Of a stretch of DNA of 64,000 bases, positions 46,872-56,082 are shown piece by piece. The DNA lies in assembly GCF_026262505.1 (NCBI RefSeq), contig NC_067205.1, positions 496,001 to 560,000 on the forward strand. The letters run 5' to 3'. The number at the start of each line of letters is the position of its first letter. The first letter of the stretch is position 1. The DNA is from Trichomonas vaginalis G3. Taxonomy: Eukaryota; Parabasalia; Trichomonadida; Trichomonadidae. The position numbers were made by a program, and so were the translations under genes. The notes below the pieces were generated by a model, which saw only the letters and a list, made by a program, of their open reading frames with translations, was not told the DNA's origin and searched no databases.

Positions 46872-47957
46872 TTAGAAGAATTTTCTTATTCTTTCTGGCA
46901 TATTTTTGTCTTTCCAGTACTCCCGCTCTAATGGTCCCAGATGTGTTGGCTTCGACTCTCTCAAGTTCTTAGATGGTATAACATCTTCAACGCCTCCTTC
47001 ATATCTTACTTTATAAGTGTCATCGTTTATGTTATAGTCAAGTATTTCAATAACCACTCCTCGCTTTGCTTCGTCAATGGTTTCAGCAAGTTTGCCATTA
47101 CTACTTTCAACTAATTTATGTCGAGGGTAAAACGCAATAGAGTCGTCAGCAGCTTTTATAAGATATCCATTACCTTGCGTAGAGTCTACGATATAATAAT
47201 TTCGACTTAACCTTAAACGTTTCTTTGTCAACGGTTTGTCGTCAAGAACTACACGAACTTTTGTACCAGGAATGAGGGTAAATTGTGTTGAATTTCTGAT
47301 ATTTTGTGTTTGGCTTCGTTTCTTTTGTATATACTTTTCTTCTTGTTGTTGTGTCATTGAATTTGGTGTATGTCCTGTTGTAGAATGTGTTGAGGAATTG
47401 TAAACTTCGATGAAATGTTTCATTGTTTCTTCGGTAAAGTCTCGCTCTTGGTTTAAATCTCTGAGAGTCCTTATGAAGCGGTTTATGATGCCGAGTATGT
47501 TATGGTTATGGTCTTCAGTAGTGTAGTGAGTTATGTTATGCTTAATAAGAAAATCTGTGATTTCATTGCTGAGGTATGCACTGTCTTGGTCTGATGTTAA
47601 AGTACTTGGGCTATGTTCTGCTACAAACTTTTGTAAAACTCTTAACACTTCACGAGTTCCTTTATTTTTCATTGGATATGCATATGCTTTACGAGTGTTA
47701 ACATTAATGAAGATGAGGAATGGTTTATGTCCTCCTTTTCTGCTTTGAATGAGAGTGTCAAATTGGTATGCGTCAGGAGTGTTGGAGTAAATTGGTAAAA
47801 AGTAGTCGTAAGGGTTTATTTTTGTTTGATGTACAACATTTTTGTCAAAGAACCTTTTCACTTCAGCTCTGTTAGTAAATCCCCAACTCTTTGCAGCTTC
47901 ATTGAACTTCTTAAATGACCTCCATGGATGTTGTTCGAATACTTCTTTCAAGCTCAT
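46872..47957 (-). CDS. Inner Polinton: retroviral-type (rve) integrase
   Basis: 361 residues, about eight differences from the outer copy by eye. The core words YQFDTLIQSRKGG and LTSDQDSAYLSNEI and the chromo-like C-terminus are present. It lies 19 bp after the fibre gene on the same strand, and the cargo bay follows. It looks whole and is the enzyme expected to have made the GATGG duplications. Confidence 0.92.
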   Translation of the reverse strand: MSLKEVFEQHPWRSFKKFNEAAKSWGFTNRAEVKRFFDKNVVHQTKINPYDYFLPIYSNTPDAYQFDTLIQSRKGGHKPFLIFINVNTRKAYAYPMKNKGTREVLRVLQKFVAEHSPSTLTSDQDSAYLSNEITDFLIKHNITHYTTEDHNHNILGIINRFIRTLRDLNQERDFTEETMKHFIEVYNSSTHSTTGHTPNSMTQQQEEKYIQKKRSQTQNIRNSTQFTLIPGTKVRVVLDDKPLTKKRLRLSRNYYIVDSTQGNGYLIKAADDSIAFYPRHKLVESSNGKLAETIDEAKRGVVIEILDYNINDDTYKVRYEGGVEDVIPSKNLRESKPTHLGPLEREYWKDKNMPERIRKFF

Positions 47958-47976
47958 TTATGTAAAGTTAAAGAGT

Positions 47977-50900
47977 TTAACCAACTCGTATCCAAGCGTG
48001 CATTGTTATATAAGGAGGCATATAATCTTTTCCATTACCTGCTGGGTCTGTAATACCAGCTACAACATGTGTATGATTTCCTGCAGTTCCACAGAAAATA
48101 CCTGTGCTTGAATCTACTGGGTCAGTTGTGATATCATATCTGTTCATTCCCTGTCTATTCGAACCCGCTGCAAGATTTATATAACCTCTTTTTGTTATTG
48201 AATGTGAATGGTTTCCTTCCACAGATGTTCTTCCACTGAACCTATGCATATGTGAAGGAAGGTTTTCAATACCGATTTTCTTTGAACCTCCCATCTTCAT
48301 TGACTGCGTATTAGTGTAGAATGGAAAACTGTCAACTATTTCATACCATCTACCACCAAATAAAGTGTTTGGATTTATTGGATTCATAGACGTATAAACA
48401 GCTCCTATAGGATATATTAAATCATATATGCTCATAACTCTATAAACATATTCTAAAGAACTTATGTCATTAAATACCATTTGGAATGTATCTCCCGGAT
48501 GAAATGTTGCATTTGTTCCACTTTTATAATGTAATGTTAGTTCAATAGAATTATCCAAGAAAAATTCAAAAGTATCTGGTTGAAGACCTCTAACAAATTC
48601 AAATGGAGTTGCTGGTTCACCATTTATAATTTCTGTTGTAAATGTCATTGTATCTGGTTTCGAAAATTTCTTTGTTAGTTCTGCATCCACATAAGTTTTG
48701 TCTGCTTTCTTATCTAACATTGCTGGTAGTTCATGTGCTTCAAAGTTTCTGGCATGACCTTCGATATTCATACATTTGTTATTTAAGGAGTTTAGTGTAT
48801 CTTTTACGCTTGTACTTGGATTCTCTAAAGGTGCACTTGAACCAAGGGTATAGTTCAATATTATGTCGTCTGCTCTAACAGTAGTGAAGGATTTATGTGT
48901 ATGGTTCTTGTCTGCTTTACTGTCTAATGTAGCTTGAAGTTCATTTATATCGGAGATATTGTGTTTATGAGATTTCAAAACTTTGTTCATTGCTTCAAGT
49001 TCAACTTTGTCAGCTTTACTTTTAATAGCATCTTCAAACGTTATTTTTGCCTTAACTCTCAATGTAAATCTTGGTTCAACTAATACACCGTTAACATTGA
49101 AAGTAGAGGCATAAATTTCACCGGTATAACCAAATGCTTCTGGTGCTTTAGCTACATCATACTGTACAGTACAGCTTATGTCATAACCTTTAGCACGAAT
49201 GTATTTATATCTTCTTTCATTAACATTTTTTGTCTTCGCTTCATCACTTCGTGTTAAATATCCATGGTAGTCCGTTATAATCTGTTCGTCTGAAGTTATA
49301 TAATGAACGTGGTTCTTGTCCGCTTTACTATTTAATGTAGCTTGAAGTTCATTTATATCGGAGATATTGTGTTTATGAGATTTCAAAACTTTGTTCATTG
49401 CGTCAAGTTCATTTTTGTCCGCTTTATTATTTAATGTAGCTTGAAGTTCATTTATATCGGAGATATTGTGTTTATGTTCTTTATCTGCTTTTTCGGCTAA
49501 TTTCTCTTCTATCTCATTTATTTCAAGTTCATGCCTACCACCACCTCCCGAAGAAGTATTTTTCTTCAGCTCTTGAAGAACGTCCACTTCGCCATCTTTG
49601 GTGTCAATAATGAGACTTTGAGTTAAAACCTTTCCTGTCTTAATGGATGTTTGTAAAACTTCTTCTTCACCGTGTTCGGGGTCATGGTCGTCATCATATC
49701 TTGTGAAATCAGAGATGTTGTCATACATTAAGCATATCTGTCTCAAAAGTTCTGCTATTTGAAACTGGAACGAAAGATATACAGAACTTTCATCATCTCC
49801 TAAAGTCAAGTCTGCTTTCTTAAGTATTTCTTGAATGTATGCAATGAGAACAGAGTACCTTGGAAAATATTCGAACAATATTTCATTAGCTGTTGGTTTT
49901 GGTGGTTCTTCTGGAGTTTCTGTTGTTTCAGTTCCTTCTGGAGTTTCTGTTGGAGTTTCTGCATCTCTTGACTTCAATGCTCTTGCTCTCAAAGACCTAA
50001 ATGTTAGAGCACCGGGTTTTACAAAGGACTTTATAAATGCTTTAATAGTTCCTGGTAAGTTATTGTTAGCATTAAGTAAGTTCCTTATGCTTCCATCATG
50101 TACGTCCATAGCACTATGTAAAAAATCTATACTTTTCTTGTAGTCAGCAATAGACTGACTGTGATTTTTTAAAGATTTGTCAATACCTTTAAGCCAATCT
50201 TCATGCATGTCTGATACTGAGCCAAGAATATCATTTGCTTCCTTTAGTGTATTTTGTGCTTCTCGTAAAGTATCCAATCCCGTACGTGCATTGTTTGCTA
50301 TACGTCTTACAGTATCTATTTGACTCCTTGTTTCTTGCATCCAACCAGATAAAGTTTTAATAGTATCCGAACCATTTGAAATGAAGTTCAAAGCATTTTT
50401 AACGTCATCTAAAGCTTCTTCACCAAGTACTGCCCATATCTTTCCGATTTGGTATTGAAGAACTCCATATGAAGCAGCTGTTAAACCAGTATTTATAAGG
50501 TCCCATATCCATGATTTAGCAGTTTTTCCATCCTTTCCATCCTTTCCATCCAAACCGTTTTCGCCTTGAGGTCCTTGTATTCCTTGTATTCCTTGTATTC
50601 CTTGTGGTCCTTGTGGTCCTTGTGGTCCGGTGTCACCCTTCTCTCCTTTCAGTTCATCTTTATGTTCGTTATAATATTCTAATGTCATAAGGTGTACATC
50701 ATTACTGCTACCAGCAACGCCGAGAATTTGTTTCTCATTCATGACTAAATTCTTTAGGCATTTAATGTTGTCGTCAAATCGAAAGCTCTTTAACAATTCA
50801 ATGAGAACATTCAGTACTTTCACTAATGAGGCATCTACTGTAGAATTTATATATTGCACCGTTCCATCATTTATGATGGGAACCTTGCTTGTTGTAATGA

Positions 50901-51063
50901 ATGGGTCATAAGTGTTAAAAGTATCGAAATCAATGACTTTTTTAGTTTTTCCATCGTCAATGACTAAATCATTGCCTTCAACGGTTAAAGTTGAGTTTTC
51001 GTTTACTAATTCGTGTGCTCTTCTTGCTTCATTTGTTTCATACGCATATGCAGCAATAGTCAT
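47977..51063 (-). CDS. Inner Polinton: collagen-like fibre, alternative tip
   Basis: The 1,028-residue product shares the N-terminus, collagen-like stretch (GPQGPQGIQGIQGIQG), shaft and KADKNHTH repeats with the outer copy almost to identity, with one more shaft repeat. From the last MLDKKADK block on, the sequence differs: a new segment with GDTFQMVFNDI, then a tip with YPIGAVYTSMN, FGGRWYEI, MGGSKKI, LPSHMHRFSG, GNHSHSI and GNHTHVV. It is the same gp12-like tip family but a different member. The ORF looks whole. It probably determines attachment specificity. Confidence 0.88.
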   Translation of the reverse strand: MTIAAYAYETNEARRAHELVNENSTLTVEGNDLVIDDGKTKKVIDFDTFNTYDPFITTSKVPIINDGTVQYINSTVDASLVKVLNVLIELLKSFRFDDNIKCLKNLVMNEKQILGVAGSSNDVHLMTLEYYNEHKDELKGEKGDTGPQGPQGPQGIQGIQGIQGPQGENGLDGKDGKDGKTAKSWIWDLINTGLTAASYGVLQYQIGKIWAVLGEEALDDVKNALNFISNGSDTIKTLSGWMQETRSQIDTVRRIANNARTGLDTLREAQNTLKEANDILGSVSDMHEDWLKGIDKSLKNHSQSIADYKKSIDFLHSAMDVHDGSIRNLLNANNNLPGTIKAFIKSFVKPGALTFRSLRARALKSRDAETPTETPEGTETTETPEEPPKPTANEILFEYFPRYSVLIAYIQEILKKADLTLGDDESSVYLSFQFQIAELLRQICLMYDNISDFTRYDDDHDPEHGEEEVLQTSIKTGKVLTQSLIIDTKDGEVDVLQELKKNTSSGGGGRHELEINEIEEKLAEKADKEHKHNISDINELQATLNNKADKNELDAMNKVLKSHKHNISDINELQATLNSKADKNHVHYITSDEQIITDYHGYLTRSDEAKTKNVNERRYKYIRAKGYDISCTVQYDVAKAPEAFGYTGEIYASTFNVNGVLVEPRFTLRVKAKITFEDAIKSKADKVELEAMNKVLKSHKHNISDINELQATLDSKADKNHTHKSFTTVRADDIILNYTLGSSAPLENPSTSVKDTLNSLNNKCMNIEGHARNFEAHELPAMLDKKADKTYVDAELTKKFSKPDTMTFTTEIINGEPATPFEFVRGLQPDTFEFFLDNSIELTLHYKSGTNATFHPGDTFQMVFNDISSLEYVYRVMSIYDLIYPIGAVYTSMNPINPNTLFGGRWYEIVDSFPFYTNTQSMKMGGSKKIGIENLPSHMHRFSGRTSVEGNHSHSITKRGYINLAAGSNRQGMNRYDITTDPVDSSTGIFCGTAGNHTHVVAGITDPAGNGKDYMPPYITMHAWIRVG

Positions 51064-51080
51064 ATTTTAATGAGAATAAA

Positions 51081-51845
51081 ATGTTGTTCTATTTGCAAAG
51101 TACAGACCCAAACGAATACGGGACAGTAAAGCTACAAACAAACTTAGGTCTTCAGAATGAAGCGCTTGCTTTCAGAGTTGTTGACTTCAATACTATCGCA
51201 ACTTTTGTCGTAACAGATGAAACAGATTTCATAGAGATTGAAATAGATGACAAAAGAAGTGTTATAACATTTCCTAACAGAGCCGAGTACAGAATAGATA
51301 AAATTGCTGGAGTCATAGATACTCTCATAAATGAAGAAACTATTGACAACATAGATGTCGAACTCTCTTCTGAGGGAACATTGAAGTTCAGTAGCAAGAA
51401 AGAGTTCAAGATAACACGAATGAGTCATAGAGTTCAACTTCTTTTAGGAGCATACCATATGACATTTCCTTTGAAAAGTGTTGACAAAACGATTGAGATG
51501 AAATCTGTTCCATACGTATGTTATGGCAATTGTTTGTACATTGAGTCTAAAATAGCTAATGTCACAGGCATTTCAGGAGTTAATAGTAAAGGTTCAGTAG
51601 AATATAAATCCTTCTGTTATGCAGTCAATTCAATGTTCATTCCAAACGTTCCTGTCATAGCAACTCATTTAGGTAAATGGGTTCGCATAAGCCCTCATAA
51701 TTTGAAAGACATGCAATTCAGACTAGTTGACTTTCAAGGCGAGCCTGTAGAACTGAAGGCACCAGTGCGAATGACTGTTGAAGTTGACTTTTTAGAAAAT
51801 ATTAAATGCAACAGCTTACAAGAGAACTCAGAGCTAAAAATATAA
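51081..51845 (+). CDS. Inner Polinton: penton-like minor capsid candidate
   Basis: The 254-residue product opens MLFYLQSTDPNEYG and is beta-rich throughout. It ends with FRLVDFQGEPVELKAPVRMT and a final strand, a C-terminal pattern seen in Polinton and virophage minor capsid proteins. Divergent from the fibre gene by 17 bp, which suits a penton/fibre pair that would contact each other at the vertices. Looks whole. Alternative: a fibre-base or other minor virion protein. Confidence 0.5.
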   Translation: MLFYLQSTDPNEYGTVKLQTNLGLQNEALAFRVVDFNTIATFVVTDETDFIEIEIDDKRSVITFPNRAEYRIDKIAGVIDTLINEETIDNIDVELSSEGTLKFSSKKEFKITRMSHRVQLLLGAYHMTFPLKSVDKTIEMKSVPYVCYGNCLYIESKIANVTGISGVNSKGSVEYKSFCYAVNSMFIPNVPVIATHLGKWVRISPHNLKDMQFRLVDFQGEPVELKAPVRMTVEVDFLENIKCNSLQENSELKI

Positions 51846-52075
51846 AGTATGAATGTTATGTATTAGGTCATGAACTTTGGTTGTTGCTGTTTGATGAAAC
51901 AAATGAGTTAGTTATGTCAGTCAAGAGAACAGAAAAAGGCGTCAAAGGCGCCGAGCGCAAAGCGCTATATTGTGTTAGTGAAAACTGCACCAAGTCAATA
52001 AGATTAGGTTTGCATTATGAAGATGAGTTCGATACTGTTGAAGAAGTTTTGGATAGATATTACAAATTGCTTTAA
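51806..52075 (+). CDS. Small protein overlapping the penton-like gene (89 aa)
   Basis: An 89-residue product starting MQQLTRELRAKNIKYECYV; its ATG lies inside the last 40 bp of the preceding gene. Beta-rich, with a C-terminal helix EEVLDRYYKLL. An in-frame double-hairpin element encodes the KGVKGAERKALY part. Convergent with the next gene, whose stop overlaps its end. Function unknown. Confidence 0.6.
   Translation: MQQLTRELRAKNIKYECYVLGHELWLLLFDETNELVMSVKRTEKGVKGAERKALYCVSENCTKSIRLGLHYEDEFDTVEEVLDRYYKLL
51938..51966 (+). repeat. Double-hairpin element in coding sequence
   Basis: GGCG...CGCC followed by AGCGC-AAA-GCGCT. The second hairpin is perfect, the first has a 7-nt loop. Confidence 0.7.
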
Positions 52076-52686
52076 TTTACTAAAACATATTTCAAGCAAA
52101 GTTTATATTCTGTTGAAAGTTTTGTATACTCGTTCGAATATTTATACTTAAACTCAACTCCTGTAGTTCCTGGTGTTTCAATGATGCGGATGTTACCTAT
52201 TTTCATGAATAGTGGAGTTTGACCACAGCATTCGATTTCAGGGTCGAGATAGTCAATGACACATTGTTTCCCTGTTATTCGTGAGATAACATTTTCAAGG
52301 TCCTCCTTTGTTAGAATTATTTGGTTCTTGCTTATAAGATTTGTCAAAAGCTTCTTATCGTCTTTGAGTAAAATTGTTTGGTATAACTGAAGAAGGTAAT
52401 GGTCTACGTTATCTGAAGGATTTGTTTGAACATTTGTGTAAGGGTTGTCGTTGGCTTCTCTTGAAAGAATTTGGTCCAGTGGTGGATACTCTAACTTAAC
52501 ATCTGATGTAGCGTTAGCGTTTGAAGCTGAGTTTAAATTCACGGATTTCAGCTCTGGTTCTTTTTCTTTCAAACACTCCGAACTATAGTTCTTTATGACA
52601 ATATTGTTTGTCGTTCGTGAGTCAACATTTGATGTTGGTTCAATTGGAACATTAACGGCACCAGCTAAGATGGATTTGCTTCTCAT
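52072..52686 (-). CDS. Unknown Polinton protein (204 aa)
   Basis: The N-terminal 90 residues are Asn/Ser/Thr-rich and look disordered. The C-terminal half is folded, with helices (HYLLQLYQTILLKDDKKLL) and a final beta-rich part (TPLFMKIGNIRI, GVEFKYKY). Divergent from the next gene with about 25 bp between the starts. Not recognised. Confidence 0.6.
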   Translation of the reverse strand: MRSKSILAGAVNVPIEPTSNVDSRTTNNIVIKNYSSECLKEKEPELKSVNLNSASNANATSDVKLEYPPLDQILSREANDNPYTNVQTNPSDNVDHYLLQLYQTILLKDDKKLLTNLISKNQIILTKEDLENVISRITGKQCVIDYLDPEIECCGQTPLFMKIGNIRIIETPGTTGVEFKYKYSNEYTKLSTEYKLCLKYVLVN

Positions 52687-52711
52687 TTCATATAGAATAA
52701 AAACCTTTTAT

Positions 52712-53113
52712 ATGTATGAAATGAACAATATACTCGACAAGGGTTTGAATGTAAAGCTAACGAATGAAAATATTGTTGAATTCACTGAGACAGGAGCTGT
52801 GTATAAAGATGTAGAACTACTGAACAAAAGAGCAAAGGGAAGAAGCAGGAATATGAACAAAGGGTGGAAGCCTATAAAAATTTATGTCAATGATGGCTCA
52901 GGAGGTTCAAACATAAAGTATGCAGAAAGTTATAGAGTTTATGCTCTCAAAGGTGAAAAGCCTTCATTTAAGAACAGCTATTCTAACGCATATCCTCAAA
53001 AGCTAACGGATGGGGAAGTGGATGATATGAATGACAGCAAAAATATTAACAGAAATGGCGACAGAGATGCATGGAATTTGTTTACCATCAGTCAATTGAA
53101 GGTTAAGCTTTAA
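52712..53113 (+). CDS. Unknown Polinton protein (133 aa)
   Basis: Start set at ATG 52712 because the upstream extension overlaps the divergent gene. The product is polar with KRAKGRSRNMNKGWK (basic) and KPIKIYVNDGSGGSNIKYAE, and ends in a short strand. It converges on the ATPase gene with a 4-bp overlap. Not recognised. Confidence 0.55.
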   Translation: MYEMNNILDKGLNVKLTNENIVEFTETGAVYKDVELLNKRAKGRSRNMNKGWKPIKIYVNDGSGGSNIKYAESYRVYALKGEKPSFKNSYSNAYPQKLTDGEVDDMNDSKNINRNGDRDAWNLFTISQLKVKL

Positions 53114-53996
53114 AACAATGTTGGTCGTTCCCATGGAATATTTTTGACTTTAATGGTATTAGTCATGATATGAATCTCAAGGTATGAACGAGGAGAGATG
53201 AGAGACTTATATGCTTCCCAAATTTCTTCAAAAGGTAATGTTATACCTGACTGTTTCCAAATGAGTTCAATATCATAACGTGAGAAACCTTGAAAGATAA
53301 CGAAGTCAGTTATGAGACGTTTTATGTTTAAAGCTAAAAACCTCCATGTTTGCATAAGTATTGCTACAGTTAAATGGTAATGTCTGACTTTAGTTATGAT
53401 GTTAGCTAATGGTGAGTCAGGCTTTGAACTAAACCTTTTCCGGCGAAGTCGTCGCAAACGAGCAGAGTGTTTGAAGGATATTTTTTGAAGGGGTATTTTG
53501 AAAGTTTTGATAGAATGTAGTTTGTCAGTCGTTTCATATCGTAAACTCCTGAGTACTGACGTAAGTGGTGTTTGTCAATAATTCTTTCCATCTCCTCAGA
53601 AGTCTTTTGCATTCCTGACTGTATAAATTCAACGATGGCATAATATTTCCTCTTACGTCGAATGTAACGTTGAAGAAATTCAATGAGTTCACTGTCTGGA
53701 ACTTTAACGACAGAGGCTTGAACTTTTGACATAAATGTTTTCGCTGTTGAATCCATAGAGTCTGAAGTTGCTGATATAATGATTTGGTCATAATATGAGT
53801 CGTTTCCTAAACGTTCTGTTATGAGTATATGACGAATGAGGTTGAATGTCTTTCCTGAACCCATCTTTCCACAATAGAAATACACACCATTTGAACAGAA
53901 TTCATAATCTTTGCTGAAAGGAAGAATAAGAGAAGAGTTAAGTTTGTCTGTAGTTTCATTCATGTCTTCATCTACGTCATGTATTAAATGCTTCAT
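53110..53996 (-). pseudogene. Inner Polinton: FtsK/HerA-type genome packaging ATPase
   Basis: Walker A in YFCGKMGSGKTFN and Walker B in NTLLVCDDFAGK identify the A32-like packaging ATPase of Polintons and related viruses, which pumps DNA into the capsid. Length is about normal for the family. It looks broken about once. No counterpart of this gene is present in the outer copy within the window. Confidence 0.85.
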
Positions 53997-54012
53997 TTTA
54001 TCTCCATTAAAA

Positions 54013-54582
54013 ATGCAAGTCAGAAATATTCAGAACATAGCACCGAGTCTAACTGACAAGAGTATAAAGATATACTATGAACATGTTATGATGAAACCAA
54101 CCAAAATTCAAGAAAGTCAGTATACTTATGAATATCCAAGACACTGGGTAGAGTATGTAGGAGGTGAGAAAGCTATTGAAATCAGACAGGTTCGAAGTAT
54201 TCCAGCAGGAAGAACAATATTATTGAAGAACTTTAATGTTTTGAGATATAATGATGAAACAAAGAAGCAAGATAGTTTCCCTGTTGCTGTGTATGTGAAC
54301 TTAGATACAGGAGATGACATGAAAGTTTTTAACACAAAGCTTCAAACGGTAGTGAGAGAACAACTGACTGCGGAAGGCATCCATTACCTTCAGAAGTTAC
54401 CATAGCATATAATTTTGAAACAAACTCAATAGATTTTAAAGTCGTCTCTGCAAAGAAGTCAGGTTTTACATTTAATGAAGCAGATGTATATTCGAATGAA
54501 AACTTCAAAGCTATTGCATGGTTAGATAATGACGATTGCTTTAAGAAAATATTTAAATTCAGTGACTCAAGATGTCAATAGA
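54013..54582 (+). pseudogene. Unknown Polinton protein region
   Basis: Opens MQVRNIQNIAPSLTDK. Beta-rich, with a block EYVGGEKAIEIRQVRSIPAG and later a C-terminal block with SAKKSGFTFNEADVY. It appears broken about once. It is divergent from the ATPase by 16 bp and overlaps the next gene's start. It may be a virion protein; not recognised. Confidence 0.5.
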
Positions 54583-55111
54583 TGACCTTCGTGGAATGTT
54601 ACCATCGACGTTTACAGTAGAAGGTTCAGCAGGATTGCTTACAAGATTGTCAATTGGTGGTATTTGGTCTCGTGAGAACATTGTTATAAAATCCAGTATA
54701 AGTGAATTTGCTGAAGAATCTATATTATGTCTTTCAAACTATATGTATTCGCCGCCGAAGCATTATAGTATAACAAACTTTGTCAGTAAGTTTAACATAA
54801 GACTTGTCGAACCTTCTTCAATGAAAGATGTTGTGCTACCAAAGATGGAAAGGATGGACTCATTATTGAGATTTAATTGCATATTAAATGAGCTTGTTTT
54901 GAAGGTCATTCATGATGAAATAACTGTTGTAGAAGATGTTAGCAATTGTTCAGACATTTTGAAGCGTATAGATGATATAAGAAATAAGTTAGATAGACCG
55001 CAAAGCGGTGAGGGCGAAGCCCGTGAGAACGCTTATGTTTCATTGACTTTCTCCAGTAACGAGAACTTTTATGAGATAATATTGAAGAGAGATGATTTTA
55101 ATATGGTGTAA
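54572..55111 (+). CDS. Unknown Polinton protein (179 aa)
   Basis: Opens MSIDDLRGMLPSTFTVEG. Mixed helix/strand, with a glycine-rich N-terminus (SAGLLTRLSIGGIWSREN), a central helical part, and an in-frame double-hairpin element read as RPQSGEGEAREN before a final beta-rich segment. Its stop touches the next ATG (no spacer), so the two are probably co-expressed. Function unknown. Confidence 0.6.
   Translation: MSIDDLRGMLPSTFTVEGSAGLLTRLSIGGIWSRENIVIKSSISEFAEESILCLSNYMYSPPKHYSITNFVSKFNIRLVEPSSMKDVVLPKMERMDSLLRFNCILNELVLKVIHDEITVVEDVSNCSDILKRIDDIRNKLDRPQSGEGEARENAYVSLTFSSNENFYEIILKRDDFNMV
54997..55022 (+). repeat. Double-hairpin element in coding sequence
   Basis: ACCGC-AAA-GCGGT, GA, GGGC-GAA-GCCC. 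Among the most regular copies in the window. Confidence 0.85.
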
Positions 55112-55639
55112 ATGGTAGCTTGGGCAGCTTTAGGCGCAATGGGAACAAAAGCATTAGCATTTGGAGCAAAAGCACTTGGAGCTTATGACGCAGTAAATAA
55201 AATGAGTGGAGGAAGGGTTTCGAAGACATTAGATGCAAATAAAGGAAAGATTGGAGGCTGGGTTGCAAAGAAGTTAAGATTAAATAAAATAGGGCTCATA
55301 AATAAAGCATCCAATTTGGTTGCGACTGAGTCAGAAAATGCTTTAGGAAAGGACGATGAGTTTGCAAAACACGCAAAAGACTTTAATGACCAGATGAAAG
55401 GTGAAACAATGCATTTAAATAGAGTCGATGGAACTAAAGAAAATGTTTCTTCTCCACCAGTAGTTCTTCCGTATGGTCCCTATGGAATGTATGGAAACCC
55501 TTACGAAAGACCATTTGACCCATTGACTGGTGGAAGTAACTGGTATCATTACGGACGAAGAAGAAAGACAGTCAAGTTGGAGACAGACGTGAAGAAAGCA
55601 ACTAAAAAGAAACCAAGGAAGAGAGTTATAAAGCAATGA
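55112..55639 (+). CDS. Basic virion-type protein with adenain-like cleavage sites
   Basis: The 175-residue product has an Ala/Gly-rich amphipathic N-terminus, then KMSGG-RVSK at residues 30-38 and PLTGG-SNW at 137-144. Both fit the adenovirus protease rule (M/I/L)XGG-X. The C-terminal 30 residues are strongly basic (GRRRKTVK, KKATKKKPRKR). This combination resembles adenovirus core and cement precursors such as pVI, pVII or pX, which are trimmed during maturation. It may coat DNA or disrupt membranes during entry. The stop lies inside the right TIR. Assignment is by motif and context only. Confidence 0.55.
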   Translation: MVAWAALGAMGTKALAFGAKALGAYDAVNKMSGGRVSKTLDANKGKIGGWVAKKLRLNKIGLINKASNLVATESENALGKDDEFAKHAKDFNDQMKGETMHLNRVDGTKENVSSPPVVLPYGPYGMYGNPYERPFDPLTGGSNWYHYGRRRKTVKLETDVKKATKKKPRKRVIKQ

Positions 55640-55710
55640 ATTCAACAGGGTGAAAAAACAGGTGAAAAAAGAGGTGAGATCTCACCACTTCACCTAAATT
55701 TATTTTTGTG
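55640..55710 (-). repeat. AGATCT module l, inverted (core at 55,673)
   Basis: Mirror of module e in the right TIR, core GGTGAGATCTCACC. Confidence 0.88.
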
Positions 55711-55797
55711 CTATGTTTTCATACGTGTGAGGGTGGTGATATCATTAATTTTTAAGTTTATTTTTTATTTTTACTGAAAATTTTTATTTGGATGTAA

Positions 55798-56082
55798 ATG
55801 ACAGAACAAAAGCAACTCATTCGAATTCCACAGTATAACAAACATACATTTAAACATTTATTCTTCCTTCCTGAGCATAACATGTTCTTTCAAATACATC
55901 CGAGACCAGTTGACTTTTCATTGACTGTGTATAAAGATAGAAATAGTTATATCATTAAACCATACGATGACGAAGGTAAGTTATGTAAATTGTACGTTAA
56001 GAAGTTAGAGAAAGTTTATGGCTTCAAGTATGACTACAATAGGGTTAACACTGATGATAAAGATATTGAGGAAAATTTATGA
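55798..56082 (+). CDS. TIR-encoded small protein (94 aa), right copy
   Basis: Identical to the left-TIR gene (33,231-33,515) except for one residue near the end (TDDKD against TDDED). Starts MTEQKQLIRIPQYNKH. Keeping both copies nearly identical is expected from homogenisation of the TIRs. Confidence 0.7.
   Translation: MTEQKQLIRIPQYNKHTFKHLFFLPEHNMFFQIHPRPVDFSLTVYKDRNSYIIKPYDDEGKLCKLYVKKLEKVYGFKYDYNRVNTDDKDIEENL

Noticed and set aside
23549-51440. A single giant inverted duplication with 9.5-kb arms
   Set aside because: The mirrored arms are explained better by insertion of one Polinton in opposite orientation into another, because TIRs and a target duplication are present.
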